DNA of 64,000 nucleotides, taken from Cryptomeria japonica (taxonomy: Eukaryota > Streptophyta > Pinopsida > Cupressales > Cupressaceae). The stretch's first letter is position 1, and the number at the start of each line of letters is the position of its first letter. Below the pieces are notes generated by a model that saw only the letters and a program-made list of their open reading frames with translations, was not told the origin of the DNA and did not search any database. The stretch spans positions 440,725,213-440,789,212 of the forward strand of contig NC_081407.1 in the NCBI RefSeq assembly GCF_030272615.1. The letters run 5' to 3'. The position numbers were made by a program, and so were the translations under genes. This document shows positions 22,060-34,019 of this stretch, in pieces.

Positions 22060-22330
22060 AACTTACCAATGCACAATAATCATGCCCCCCTTCAATGTGA
22101 CCATGCTACCTACAATGTTTCTCAACTGTTGTGATTAGAAGTATTCTAGTCTTTAAGCCCTTACAATTTTTGTAGGGACAATAATATTTTCCATCACCTT
22201 TTCTTTTCATGCTAGACCACAATCTAGCAATTGTCTCATTTTTTTTTGGCTGATATTATCTAACATGATCTTTCTTCACAATAAAAAAAGTCGGGCTATG
22301 GAAACTTTGGTCTATAACCTTCACAAACTA
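22060..22330 (-). pseudogene. CACTA transposase first exon, zinc-ligand region
   Basis: Reads ETIARLWSSMKRKGDGKYY, then CPYKNCKGLKTR, then TTVEKHCR, a stop, and HGHIEGGHDY. The C-x4-C and following Cys/His spacing resembles the N-terminal transposase-associated domain of CACTA transposases. It is one exon upstream of 21801, with the SINE between. Confidence 0.55.
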
Positions 22331-22339
22331 AGAAAAATG

Positions 22340-23079
22340 ATGCCGCAAGTACAAAAGTATTCTTAGAACTAGTTATAAAGAACTTGAAATGTTAGTTATG
22401 AAATGATGTTTTAGTATAATATACCAAATTGAAATACTTAAACATAGAAAAATTGCAAAATGAACCAAAACCATTGAACATTCAACACAGTAACATCATG
22501 AACAACAATCATTGACAGATCACAAGAGCTACAACTATATTACAACAATGTTAAAGCACTCTGATAATATCAAAGTAGTGATAAGGTCAAGAAGGTTCAC
22601 AAAGATTTGAGGGATCCTATAGCCTCTATGCATCACTAGGATTCTCTAGAGTTTGCAAACTAGGCCAAGTAGTGAGTCAAGAGTAGCTACATTTAAAGGA
22701 GCTTGAAGGTGACCAGCTCCCATCCATCTATGATTTGACTCTTGTAAACCAACCATCAACTGGGCAGCTTGAAGGTGGCACTAAGATGAGACAAGGTAGA
22801 CAAAGATCCTCTCAAGGTGCAGATTGGAGGATAGAAAGCTTATTAGATATTTCTTGGAGTGATAAAAAATACAAATGTTATTGTGGCTACTTATCAAATG
22901 GTTTTCAAGATTCCTTTGAATAAAAACATGTGTTGTTATCATATGGTAGATATGGATGAGTTTTCACTTTGACAAATTTTGCCAAAATGTATGGTTCAAA
23001 AGTATCTTAAATAATAACTAGGAATAATGGAGTCCATTTTTGTGTTAGAGGTTTTGTTCAGTTTATATTGAACCCATTA
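22340..23079. other. Unassigned stretch
   Basis: No domain recognised. A 62-codon frame at 22735-22923 (+) contains RRGTKMRQG-like basic text and CYCGYLSNGFQDSFE. It could be a scrap of a gene but nothing supports it. Confidence 0.4.
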
Positions 23080-23560
23080 AGCAAATTATAAACATTTGTA
23101 TTCATAAGGAAAAGCAAAAGTTACAAAAAATTTGAAATTTGCACTATCAAAAAAATTCAACCCAATGGTAATACTTAAGACAAGTAGAAGCATATGACCG
23201 GGATAAAATACATTGATGAAGTCCATCGGTAGAACACACACAAGCAGCAATGGAGAAATCATGTCTTGCCGATAGATGGTGAGGCTATCGGTAAGACTAT
23301 TCCCGATGAGAATGTTGGCAAAGCTTATGCCGAGGAGACATAACGTATCAAGAGGAGCTACACCGAGAGAAAAGACATCAAGGAAATTATGCCCATCGCT
23401 TGAACACATTTTAAGCTATCTCGATGGCCGATGAGACTAGCGGGATAACTCGCACCAATCAATAGGAAGCAAGGTCATCGACTTATATTCCCCCGTTGTG
23501 TAAGAAGAAATCAAGAGGCTATGAAAATCATCAGACCAACATATGCCAATAAACAGGTAT
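23080..23560 (+). repeat. Dispersed repeat, copy 1 (about 480 bp, CCGAT-rich)
   Basis: Shares about 480 bases in the same orientation with 35745-36215, from AAATTTGCACTATC / AAATCTGCACTATC through ATTGATGAAGTCCATCG, GAAAAGACATC, TTTTAAGCTAT and GATGAGACTAGCGG to ACCAACATATGCC. It lies upstream of the unknown gene at 23869 and may be a retroelement leader or LTR part. No TG..CA ends were identified. Confidence 0.8.
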
Positions 23561-23868
23561 TCTAAATGTATGGAAGAAAGGGAGAGAGTTATGCCAATGG
23601 CGCCAAAATAAAATTACATCTAGGAGACCTATGCCTATGAGCCATTGTCAAATCAAATTTCAAAACTAAAGTAGAGGAATCTTATCAAATTCTTGCATCA
23701 GGTTCACATGAAGCCAATTTATGGGATGCTAATCATTATGGGTTTGGAATTGAATACATTTGTTATATAATTGAAGTTGCCTGACATAAATCTCACACAG
23801 TGAAGGAAATTGGCAGAATAGAGATTTCTAATTCGTAAAGGGTAGAGTGCAAAATTAGAGTTGCAGAA

Positions 23869-26463
23869 ATGGAGGCATCTAGTTCTACAGGGAAAAAGAG
23901 ATCAGCCAAGAGTTCGGAGTTAGGAGCCAATAAATCCAAAATAGGAGAAGATGCCCCATTTGGAAAATTGAACCAGGATATGAACGATCAACTGCAAGCA
24001 CCTGGCCCTAAGTCTAGAAGATCGAAACAACATCTACCTGGGTGAGATCAATTGGAAGATAGATACAAGGATGTCGGGGATGTTTGGTCTAGGGTAAGGG
24101 GCTATGAATTGTTTTGATTCCATTACTTTAGGAGAAATAGGGAGATGTCGCTCTGCAACCCCTGGGTTACAAATCTTAGTAAGTTAATTGTCCCTGATGT
24201 TTTTGTAAATTTGAAAGTTTTAGAGATTCTAGTGAGAAATTATAATTCTGCGGGCAGACACATTTAGTGTCCAAATGGAGAATCCTTCATAAGGTTTTTA
24301 GTAGACACTATAAATGAAGTGTTCAACCTAGATTTTGGTTTTGATAAACCTCTGTCTTTTGGGGAATTGGAAGAGGAATATACAAGAATGAACACTACAT
24401 ACCTTGGGTGGAAACTAGCTGTCCATAAAGAAGAAGCGGTAGAATTTACAAAATAGGATGGGCCACCACTTAACATTGATTTGTTTAGACATTACCTTTA
24501 GTACACCTATATGTCTTGTGGGTAGTTAGGAAGTGTTGAGGTTCCAAATCTCACGAGTATTGGGCCATTAGTTTTAGCTTCAGACATTCAAATGTATGAA
24601 CCCAGGTCATTTGATTATGAGTCATATTTGGTGGAGAGATTGCATGAGGGTTTTTTGAACCTCAGGGATAATAATTTCCCTAATTTTAAGTTTTACTCAT
24701 TATTGATGCATTTAATCTCATTCTATGGATGTTTTAGGGGTATGTGGTCTGAGGAATTGAGGCTTAATGTCAAAAATAGACAAGGAGAGGAGCAATCTAT
24801 TCAATTATGGACTTCTGTTTGGGATTCTTGTTACACAACATCAAATTATATCAAATTTGAGGAATGTATAGTAAAGAAAATTTATCGGATGTGTGGATTT
24901 CCTTGTGATGGATCAATCTCAAATGATATTAAAATATTTTTAAGACATAAAGATTTTGATGACATAAAGATAGTGAATCATAACTGGGGAGATTGGTATG
25001 TCCATAAGGACTTCACATGTTTCAGGATATAAGGGTTTGAAGTAACTCCCTATATGTTGCCAAAATGTGTTCTCGATCGAATATCATACTTGGAGATTGT
25101 CAGACAATTGAGTGTCTCAAATGCTAAAAACTTTGGGGATCTACATAAGAAGGCTTTCTTGCCAGGTACTCTCAGCTTTGGAGATTTCACAATTGTTTCA
25201 AAAAAAGCCTATGATATAATTGACAAAAAATTAATGGAAGAATTTAATTTATTCAAACATTTTGCAAGAAAGAATTATGATCCGGAAGTCCACTGGTACA
25301 AGAAAAGGCAAAATCTAGGTGATTATTTGCACGTGAGTCTGGAAGTGGAAGATATATTTAGGAACATGGAAGATGTAGAGGCTCAAGAAGTGATTGATAA
25401 CCTAAACAAAAAATTGGAGGAGAAAAGACAAAGGTTAATGGAGATGTAGTCAAAAGAAGAAATGTTAGAAAAATGAACCAGAAGACATTGAAGCCATTTC
25501 TAGGTCATAGGTAAAATATGTGGAAGAAGAGTTCAATGAAGATGATTAAATTGTAACTAAAATGAAAATTTATAAAGATGCAAGATTGGATGGACATGTT
25601 TCTTTTGTGGTAGACAATGTATTTGTTAAATCCAAAGAATTTAAGTCTTTTCTTTATAATTTCAAAGGCAAAAGGCTGAGGGAGTCTATCCCAAATGTGA
25701 AACCTGAAAATGAGGCAAAATTATTGAAGAAACTAAAAGAGGATATAGAAGCAAAATTGGTGAAAATGACTCCACAGAGAGGGAGACAATTATTGATAGA
25801 GGCCAGAGTAATTATTTTTCCAGGATGGGACCTGAGTGCCTCTTTTATTTTTGATAGTTTATTGCACTTTGATAATAAGGAATTTAAATTGGATATTTAG
25901 GGAGTTAATGACATTTTATTGGGTCAAGGTTTGATCTAGATGAGGAAGAAATAATGCTATGGACACTATATCCACCAAACAAGAGACCAACAATCATTGA
26001 TGTGGATAGGGCTTTTGGACACATGATGAAATTGAAGGTGGGAAAAATTGATCCTATTGCCTCAACAGATATAGGAGTAGATATTTCCAAATTCAATAGG
26101 GCATAGATAGTTAGAGTGGTAAGGGACAGGAATCAATACAAAGCTATGTATGAGGAGGCCATCAGAAGAAGTGGACAGTCTGAACCCATGTTGCTTTCTC
26201 TTGAAAATTCAAAATGGGAGATGAAATGAGAGAAATTGCAGCAGGAAAATCAAAGAATTCTCAAACATATGCAAAGTGTAAGAATTGATACTTCTTCTTT
26301 CTTATTGAATAAAAGATTTGAAAAGTTGCATAGTCACTTGGAAGACTTTTGGGTTGTATTTTAGAAAAATGTGGACAATACAGTATCACATAACAGGATA
26401 AAAAATAGACTAGGGGTCAAGCTGCATGGTAAGAATTTGGAGGGAGCAGACGCCAAAGCATGA
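23869..26463 (+). pseudogene. Unknown large gene of retroelement type, broken
   Basis: Starts MEASSSTGKKRSAKSSEL with a basic N-terminus. Recognisable coding pieces follow: RFLVDTINEVFNLDFGFDKP (24292-), the block from YEPRSFDYESYLVERLHE to HNWGDWYVHKDFTCFRI (24596-25029), then after a stop GFEVTPYMLPKCVLDR onward to 25446, 25562-25898, and a charged coiled-coil-like end (about 26110-26460). Long runs keep one frame with scattered stops and a shift near 25920, so this was one protein of roughly 850 residues. I do not recognise the family. Neither reverse transcriptase nor integrase motifs are present. The dispersed repeat just upstream suggests a non-autonomous LTR element or a captured gene. 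Confidence 0.6.
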
Positions 26464-28146
26464 TAAATTCGATGCATAATTACAAAATGAATATGATGAG
26501 TGTAAAGATGTAATCCAACATGGTATTATTTTGTTAGTTGACTAGAAAGGTAGATTTAAGGATAATGATAAATAGATTGCTGAATTCTAGAGTCTCCTCA
26601 ATGTTGCCCTTGATGCTTCCCGGACATATGGAATAGAGTTAAAGGAAACCACTTCACAAATGGAGCAGCTTGTCACATTGGAAATCGTTGTTAGGGATGT
26701 GATTTATGATGTAGATACGTATGTCAGAAAAGTATTTGGAGCATATTAAGAATCCTGGCGAAGTGCTTGGCAATTAGCTCTTGTTCCGAATGTTTCAAAT
26801 TATTGTCTTTTAAAGTCTTATGTAAAATGTTTGTTATGTTGGTAGTTGTGTTAGGGTTAGTTAGTTGGTTTTTTTTAGCTAAGATATTAGTTAGTGTAAT
26901 TCTGAATGAAGGGGTATGCCCTTTCATTTTGAAACCGAATCCTCATCTGTTTATATAGAGGATCTTTTGATGAAATGAGAGAGATTCGGAGATGCAATTA
27001 TATACAATACTCTGGGGGTTTATTTTCTGGAAATGCCAAACTAGTGAAAAGATATTGTGCTATATGTAATTAGTTGATTATCTTATATTTATTTCAATAC
27101 AAAGATCAAGTGTTTTTCATCTCTGATGGTATTTATCTTTTTGATTGTTTGATTAGTTCCCTATGATAAATCTATTCATTTAAATTGTTTCAATGTGCTA
27201 TCCTATTTTATTATACTTTGGGTTAAGTTTTAGTTTGATTATCACTTTGAAGGATTGGATGTAAAGCTTAATTCTATCTTATTGGTCTTTCAAAGCAAAG
27301 TTAAATTCAGTAAGACTAACTGCAACATTATTGTTTGAAGATAATTTAATTAGGTGTTTTTAGAGTAATCTCAATTAAGAAATCATACTTATAATAAAGT
27401 AACCTTTTATTTAAAATATTCATTTACAAGCAAGAAATTCAAAGTTTTCAGTAATTATTTAATTGAAGTGACAATCTTAGGAATCATTTGCCCTCTAATG
27501 CACATAAAACTTGGAAACATTCAATTCCAATCATGCATACTTGACAATAACAGGATTAATACCCATCAAAAGCCTCTTCTCAATCTTCAAAACACCCTTA
27601 CAAGACAACAACTTAATAGACACCAACCATACTTTGAGGAAGACATACATGACAAAGGCTGCCCTTACCTTGTAATAAAGACAATCTCTCTAGTCAGTAT
27701 CTTGATATCAATGTTATAGACTTATCCTGCAATTTATAGAAAGATCCAATGGTTCAAATGAAAGTTATGATAATTCTTGCAAAATTGCTACATGATACAA
27801 GAAAGACAATATTAAGATAAACTATACAAGATACACATTATGAAGAAAACTAGTCAGAATTATTGATAACATCAAATGAAATACAATGTCTGATTAGATT
27901 TTGCTTTCTTTTAAAGTTCTATACAATACCTAGATTTCTATTAACCCATAACAAATTATGCAACTAACAAATAAAATGAGATAAATTATTCATATTTCAA
28001 GCCTCCAACTCAAAACAATTATGCATGATAGAACCAATATCCATTAGGACTCGTTTCACCTTGTGTTTTATGATGATGAGTTCAATGTGTAGGGAAAAAT
28101 TTATGAGTTGGATCACTCGGTAGCATATCATTTTGATTTTAGGCTA
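26464..28146. other. Non-coding stretch after the unknown gene
   Basis: No gene recognised. CTGTTTATATAGAGGATC near 26947 looks like a TATA box, and the sequence around 26700-27150 has the feel of an LTR, but no matching partner copy was found. A small frame at 27468-27719 has no recognisable motif. Confidence 0.4.
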
Positions 28147-28321
28147 GTTGATAACAAGATGATAGATGGCATACTGGTGCTTGGAATTGGGTAGGATGAA
28201 TGTTAGTAGGCACATGGGCATCTTTTAACACTTCAGTAAGGATCTCTTGATAGATAGATGATAATTTTAAAATATTCAAAATAGATCAATCAATCCTTCT
28301 AGGAGAAGAACATCTACAACA

Positions 28322-28690
28322 AGGATTGTGAGGCGTGCTATGGCCCTTGGTCCATATCTTCTGAATCCATTGGCCATGGTTGCAAAATTATGTGGTCCTA
28401 GAAAAGAGATATTATCATTGAAGCTTCATTCATTGGAACATTTCCTTAGTCCAGATGACAAGTATGAAGCTATCGAACAGGTAATGGTTACAGTAACCAA
28501 CCAAGTTGGTGTTGACATAAACCTAGCAACATCACACAAATGGATGTTTTCTCCTCTGCATTTGTAGCTGGCCTTGGACCTAGAAAAGCTTCTTCCATAC
28601 AAAGGGCTATTTTGAGGGCTGGAAGGGTTTATAGTCACAGAGAATTGTTGACCCTCTAGAAGCTATGAAGTGACTTGTCTTTATAACTGG
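28322..28690 (+). pseudogene. SPT6: SPT6 segment, unit 1
   Basis: SPT6 is a conserved nuclear factor that travels with RNA polymerase II and acts on nucleosomes. The unit reads IVRRAMALGPYLLNPLAMVA, then DDKYEAIEQVMVTVTNQVGV, then ATSHKWMFSPL. This is the helix-hairpin-helix region of plant SPT6, known for IVKRAVALGRYLQNPLAMVA and VTNQVG. A one-base loss breaks the frame near 28562 (CTGCATTTGTAG against CTACAATTTGTAG). The unit is followed by the LTR element at 28795. Confidence 0.85.
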
Positions 28691-28794
28691 CAGCCGTAAA
28701 ATGGAGAGATTAAGGAGGTTGAGGATCCATATTTTTCCAAAGTGGATAGATGGCATACTGCTGCTTGGAATTGGGTAGGATGAATGTTAGTAGG

Positions 28795-29174
28795 TATAGG
28801 AGTTGAGAAAATACAACACCATAAGAGCCCAAATGATCTCTGCAAGCTAAAAAACCTGTTACAAGGAGAAGCAAGGAAGCAAATCACAGAAGGAACAAAA
28901 ATACAAGAAAAATATGCTCCAAAAGATGAGAGCTTAATAATCTCCAAAAATGTATTGTCAATAATAATCCTTCTTACAATGAAAAGAAAGAACTCAACCT
29001 TTAATAGGTCAAGAAACCCTAAAAGGGAAAATCCTAGGCTTGCACATAATAATTAATAAAAGAATTAATTATTATGCACCTAAAGTTAGCTTAAGTGTAA
29101 AAGAGATAAAGGGAACTTAAATAATTAAACAAATATTTTTTAATTAATCAAGTAAATATCCAAATACTCTAACA
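28795..29174 (-). repeat. 3' LTR of the 2.8 kb element
   Basis: In element orientation it starts TGTTAGAGTATTTGG and ends CAACTCCTATA, so the usual CA end is TA in this family. It is preceded by a polypurine tract AAGGGGGGT (29175-29183 on +). A hairpin with arms TAATAATTAAT lies at about 29045-29085. Confidence 0.92.
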
Positions 29175-31239
29175 ACCCCCCTTAAGCTAGACTTAGGGAG
29201 AAGCTAAAACCTAGAACAACTACTGAAAGCATGAAAGATGGGTCCTGGCAACAAGGCCTGATCAGGTACCCAAATACAATGAAATCTCTATGAATTGGAG
29301 AAATAGAGAAAACCACGTGGGAACAAAACTCTACTCCAGAAAGAGATGGAAAAGAACACCACTGAAGCATGAAGAACCTACAAACTCTGTCGAAGAATAA
29401 CTGCTGAGTTGAAGAACCTCCACTGAAATAGAACATGACCAGGTAGAGAAGACTATGATCTGTATGAGTGCCCTCAAATGACACTACTCGAATCAAAAGG
29501 CAAATAAGGCAAACAACTGAAATCAAAGATACAAATGGCATGAAAACACCAAAGCCTAAAGAGCTGACCAATCGAACCATGGAAGCATTAGAAGTAATAG
29601 GACAAACCTCCCCATAATGTTGAAGAGGGAGAGGGTCAAGAACACTGAAAAGAACAACCAAGAAGAACTGCATGATGAAGAACCAGGAACATCAAAGGTG
29701 ATGAGAAAAGTACATGGTGTCATGGAAGGAACACTCACTTGACACACATCATGAGGAAAATGTCATGGAAGGAACACTCACTGGACAAAGGAAGATGGTA
29801 AACAATAGGAAAACATCAACCCCCTCATGGCACTTTATCAATAGTGCATGTACAACAAGGCACAAGAGGTGCAAGATTCCAAGTAAATAATGCATGATGC
29901 CAGTTTATCTCAGTGCATTTGCATAAATACAAGCTACAATGATAAGAAGACTGGAAATAAAAATGAGAACCAAAATATAGACACCCTACTCAGAGAAGAG
30001 ATCCCAGGACCTGAAACAACCAAGATATCCACTAGAGTGCTGAAAAGGAAAAAAAATGAATAAAATATGCATGGAGTAGGATCTGGAAATAAAACTCATA
30101 TGACTAGAAAGTACACAACACACGCTTTCCAAAAATATAAACTTTTCAAAAAATAGAGGTCAGATGCTCATTCTATGGCTTCCGGAGTACAAAAAAGAGA
30201 CCCCACTTTGACTGGAAAAAACACAGTCAAACATAAAAATTGGAAAATGTTACCAACACTATGAAGTCTGGCTCGGAACCAGCTTTCCGACGTCTATTTG
30301 TTTTTGAAAAAATGACTCTGTATGCTCAAGATAAGGCCAAAAAACCAAACCCCCCCTGAAAGAGGCAAAAAAGGTAGTCTGGTGGCTCTGGTAGGCGGAT
30401 GTGGCCAGGGAGTGGCACTCTGGTGGTGGGAAGGTGGCACTCTAGTGGTGGTCGGGTGGTTCTCTAGTGGCAGGCTGCTATTTTTGGTGGTTGGGGTGGC
30501 TGGGCGGAGTGGAGCGGGCCGTGGCCACGGAGCTGGCCGGTGGTGCAGAGGGCGGCGGGGAGCTCCGACAGGGAGGCAGCAGCTGGGTTGAGCAGGCCAT
30601 GGTGGGTGGAGCCAGGGGCTGAGTGCGGGCAGTGTGAATGGTGGGGGCCACATGGCTGATGGGAGCTGTCGGGCGGAGGGGCCAGGGGAACAGTAGCGGG
30701 GGCCGAAGGGTTGATGGGGGCCGGGGAAAGCTGCCAGCGGGGGCCGGAATGGTGCCGACGGTGGCTGTATGAGGCCTGCAGCATGGCAGGGGCCCCATGG
30801 TACGCTGCGTACTGTGGGAACCCCCCCCCCAAATTTTTTTTGCCAAAAAAACAAATTTTTTTTTTCAAACCCTATTCGCCTTTTTCTTTTGAATTTTTTT
30901 TGAAGATTTTTTTGATAAAAAAAATAAAAATCCGGCCTGCATGCCGTAAAAAGGCAAAATATATATTTTTTTTGAATTTTTTTCTTGAACTGTGTGCCAA
31001 GGTCGTACAACCTAGATTTGAGAAAAAAATACTCCCCGAGGCTCAGCAACCAAAATAAGTCAAATTTTATATGACCATAGGGGTTTTTGGGCCTTCTGAG
31101 CATGATGGTGAGGTCTGTTTAGGCCCAAAGTGCTTAGAAAAAAGACCTATCCCTAGGTGCATAATTTTTTTTTTGAAACCCCAGATCTGCTTCCAATACA
31201 AAAATTCTCAAAACAAGAATAGGTAGCTACAGATCTGAG

Positions 31240-31251
31240 GCTCTGATACCA
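31240..31251 (-). promoter_or_regulatory. Primer binding site, initiator tRNA-Met type
   Basis: In element orientation TGGTATCAGAGC follows the 5' LTR immediately. It matches the 3' end of plant initiator tRNA-Met, the usual primer for plant Copia and many other LTR elements. Confidence 0.92.
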
Positions 31252-31631
31252 TATAGGAGTTGAGAAAATACAACATCATAGGAGCCCAAATGTTCTCTGC
31301 AAGCTGAAAAACTTGTTACAAGGAGAAGCAAGGAAGTAAATCACAGAAGGAACAAAAACATAGGAAAAATATGCTCCAAAAGATGAGAGCTCAATAATCT
31401 CCAAAAATGTATTGTCAATAATAATCCTTCTTACAATGAAAAGAAAGAACTCAACCTTTAATAGGTCAAGAAACCCTAAAAGGGAAAACCCTAGGCTTGC
31501 ACATAATAATTAGTAAAAGAATTAAGTATTATGCACCTAAAGTTAGCTTAAGTGTAAAAGAGATAAAGGGAGCTTAAATAATTAAACAAATATTGTTTAA
31601 TTAATCAAGTAAATACCCGAATACTCTAACA
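31252..31631 (-). repeat. 5' LTR of the 2.8 kb element
   Basis: 380 bp, closely similar to 28795-29174. In element orientation it starts TGTTAGAGTATTCGG and ends CTCCTATA, directly followed by the primer site. Confidence 0.92.
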
Positions 31632-31744
31632 GTAGGCACATGGGCATCTTTTAACTTTAGTAAGGATCTCTTGATGGATAGATGATAATTTTAAAATGTA
31701 AAAAATAGATCAATCAATCCTTCTGGGAGAAGAACATCTACAAC

Positions 31745-32100
31745 AGGGATTGTGAGGCGTGCTATGGCACTTGGTCGGTATCTTCTAAATCCATTGGCCA
31801 TGGTTGCAACATTATGTGGTCCTGGCAAAGAGATATTATCAATGAAGCTTAATTCACTGGAACATTTCCTTAGTTCATATGACAAGTATGAAGTTGTTGA
31901 ACAGGTAATGGTTACAGTAACCAACCAAGTTGGTGTTGACAACAACCTAGTAGCATCACATGAATGGATGTTTTCTCCTCTACAATTTGTAGCTGGCCTT
32001 GGACCTAGAAAAGATGCTTCCATAAAAAGGGCTATTTTGAGGGCTAGAAGGGTTTACAGTAACAAAGAATTGTTGAACCCTCTAGAATATATGAAGTGAC
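31745..32100 (+). pseudogene. SPT6: SPT6 segment, unit 2 (best-preserved)
   Basis: Open through IVRRAMALGRYLLNPLAMVA, then TLCGPGKEILSMKLNSLEHF, then YEVVEQVMVTVTNQVGV, SHEWMFSPLQFVAGLGPRKD and RAILRARRVYSNKELLNPLE, ending at TGA 32097. Upstream in the same frame, KNRSINPSGRRTSTTG parallels the ENSRIS...G segment before this region in SPT6. Only this domain is present; the S1 and SH2 parts of SPT6 are not in the window. Confidence 0.88.
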
Positions 32101-32329
32101 TTGTATTTATAATTGGCTGCTGTCGATTGGAGAGGTTAAGGAGGTTGAGGATCCATATTTTGCCAAAGTGGATAGATGGCATACTGGTGCTTGGAATTGT
32201 GTAGGATGAATGTTAGTAGGCACATGGGCATCTTTTAACACTTTAGTAAGGATCTCTTGATGGATAGATGATAATTTTAAAATATAAAAAATAGATCAAT
32301 CAATCCTTCTGGGAGAAGAACATCTACAT

Positions 32330-32705
32330 CAGGGATTGTGAGGCATGTTGTGGCACTTGGTCGGTATCTTCTGAATCCATTGGCCATGTTTGCAACATTA
32401 TGTGGTCCTGGAAAAGAGATATTATCATTGAAGCTTCAATTAATGGAACATTTCCTTAGTCCAAATGACAAGTATGAAGTTGTCGAACAGGTAATGGTTA
32501 CAGTACCCAACCAAGTTGGTGTTGACATAAACCTAGTAGCATCACATGAATGGATGTTTTCTCCTCTATAATTTGTAGCTGGCCTTAGACCTAGAAAATT
32601 TATTTCCATACAAAGGGCTATTTTGAGGGGTGGAAGGGTTTACAGTCACAGAGAACTGTTGACCCCTCTAGAATCTATGAAGCGACTTGTCTTTATAACT
32701 GGTAG
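32330..32705 (+). pseudogene. SPT6: SPT6 segment, unit 3
   Basis: Reads VVALGRYLLNPLAMFATLCG, then YEVVEQVMVTVPNQVGVDIN and SHEWMFSPL, then a stop where units 2 and 5 read LQF (CTATAATTTGTAG). Downstream text still encodes the GLGPRK-like part with changes (GLRPRKFISIQRAI). Confidence 0.82.
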
Positions 32706-32914
32706 CCGTAGAATGGAGAGGTTAAGGAGGTTGAGGATCCATATTTTGCCAAAGCGGATAGATGACATACTGGTGCTTGGAATTGGGTAGGATGAATGTT
32801 AGTAGGCACATGTGCATCTTTTAACACTTTAGTAAGGATCTATTGATAGATAGATGAAAATTTTAAAATGTAAAAACTAGATCAATCAATCCTTCTGGGA
32901 GAAGAACATCTACA

Positions 32915-33240
32915 ACAGGGATTGTGGGGCATGTTGTGGCTCTTGGTCAGTATGTTCTAAATCCATTGGCCATGGTTGGAACATTATGTGGTCTTAGCAA
33001 AGAGATATTATCATTGAAGCTTCATTCACTGGAACATTTCCTTAGTCCAAATGACAAGTGTAAAGTTGATGATCAGGTAATGGTTGCAGTAACCAACTGA
33101 GTTGGTGTTGACATAAACCTAGCAGCATCACATGAATGGATGTTTTCTCATCTACAATTTGAGGGCTGGAAGGGTTTACAGTCATAGATAATTGTTGACC
33201 CCTCTAAAAGCTATGAAGCAACTTGTCTTTATAACTGGCA
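32915..33240 (+). pseudogene. SPT6: SPT6 segment, unit 4, with 58-base deletion
   Basis: Keeps the NPLAMVGTLCGLSKEILSLK part, but a stop replaces the Gln of TNQVG (ACCAACTGAGTTGG). The block that encodes FVAGLGPRK to RAIL is deleted: CTACAATTT runs straight into GAGGGCTGGAAGG. It shares GTTGTGGCTCTTGGTC and the AAAAACTAGATC linker with unit 6. Confidence 0.8.
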
Positions 33241-33429
33241 GCCGCAGAATGGAGAGGTTAAAGTGTGAGGATCCATATTTTGTTAAAGCGGATAGGTGGC
33301 ATACTGGTGCTTGGAATTGTGTAGGATGAATGCTAGTAGGCACATGGGCATGCTTTAACACTTTAGTAAGGATATCTTTATGGATAGATGATAATTTTAA
33401 AATCAATCCTTCTAGGAGAAGAACATATA

Positions 33430-33786
33430 TAGCAGGGATTATGAGGCGTGCTATGGCACTTGGTCAGTATCTTCTGAATCCATTGGCCATGTTTGCAACA
33501 TTATGTGTTCCTGGCAAAGAGATATTATCATTGAATCTTCTTTTACTGGAAAATTTCCCTATTCCAGATGACAAGTATGAAGCTATCGAATAGTTAATGG
33601 TTACAGTAACCAACCAAGTTGGTGTTGACATAAACCTACTAGCATCACATGAATGGATGTTTTCTCCTCTGCAATTTGTAGCTGGCCTTGGACCTAGAAA
33701 ATATGCTTCCATACAAAGGGCTATTTTGAGGGTTGGAAGGATTTACAGTCGCAGAGAATTGTTGACCCTTGTAGAAGCTATGAAGT
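33430..33786 (+). pseudogene. SPT6: SPT6 segment, unit 5
   Basis: Reads MRRAMALGQYLLNPLAMFAT, then VPGKEILSLNLLLLENFPIP; a stop follows YEAIE (TAGTTAATGG), then MVTVTNQVGVDINLLASHEW and QFVAGLGPRKYASIQRAILR. The linker before it is shortened (AAAATCAATCC), as in unit 7. Confidence 0.83.
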
Positions 33787-34019
33787 AACTTGTCTTTATA
33801 ATTGGCAATTGCAGAATGGAGAGGTTAAGGAGGTTGAGGATCCATATTTTTCCAAAGCGGATAGATGGCATACTGGTGTTTGGAATTGGGTAGGATGAAT
33901 GTTAGTAGGCACATGTGCATCTTTTAACACTTTAGTAAGGATCTCTTGATAGATAGATGATAATTTTAAAATATAAAAACTAGATCAATCAATCCTTTTG
34001 GGAGAAGAATATCTACAAC

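Larger units (their letters stand above)
12700..22330 (-). mobile_element. CACTA (En/Spm-like) DNA transposon, copy 1, degenerate
   Basis: On the - strand, from high to low coordinates: a Cys-bearing N-terminal piece, an acidic N-terminal exon, a TNP2-type transposase core, DUF4218, DUF4216 with an acidic/Gly tail, a SET-domain gene, and a second transposon protein. Transposase followed by a second protein matches the two-gene plan of plant CACTA elements. I could not find the CACTA termini or the 3-bp target duplication, so both edges are approximate. A second copy of the 13345-17000 part lies at 48383-61165. Confidence 0.85.
28795..31631 (-). mobile_element. Non-autonomous LTR retrotransposon with GTAGG target duplication
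   Basis: Complete element of 2837 bp in - orientation inside SPT6 unit 1. Identical GTAGG at 28790-28794 and 31632-31636 flank it. LTRs are 380 bp each. The interior is about 2.1 kb and shows no gag, protease, reverse transcriptase or integrase motif, so it must rely on proteins from other elements. The interior includes a G+C-rich block (30380-30810) and homopolymer-rich flanks. A - strand open frame there (31103-30294) is Pro/His-rich low complexity and is not called as a gene. Confidence 0.93.

Noticed and set aside
12700-22330. Terminal inverted repeats CACTA...TAGTG of the transposon
   Set aside because: I looked near both edges and found no convincing pair, so the limits are given as approximate.
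29182-29673. 163-codon - strand frame with membrane-like text
   Set aside because: Lies in the interior of the 2.8 kb gene-less LTR element; Ser/Leu/Phe-rich with no family resemblance. Too weak to call.
30294-31103. Long - strand frame rich in Pro, His and Ala
   Set aside because: It comes from G+C-rich low-complexity DNA read in several open frames at once and from homopolymer runs; no motif.
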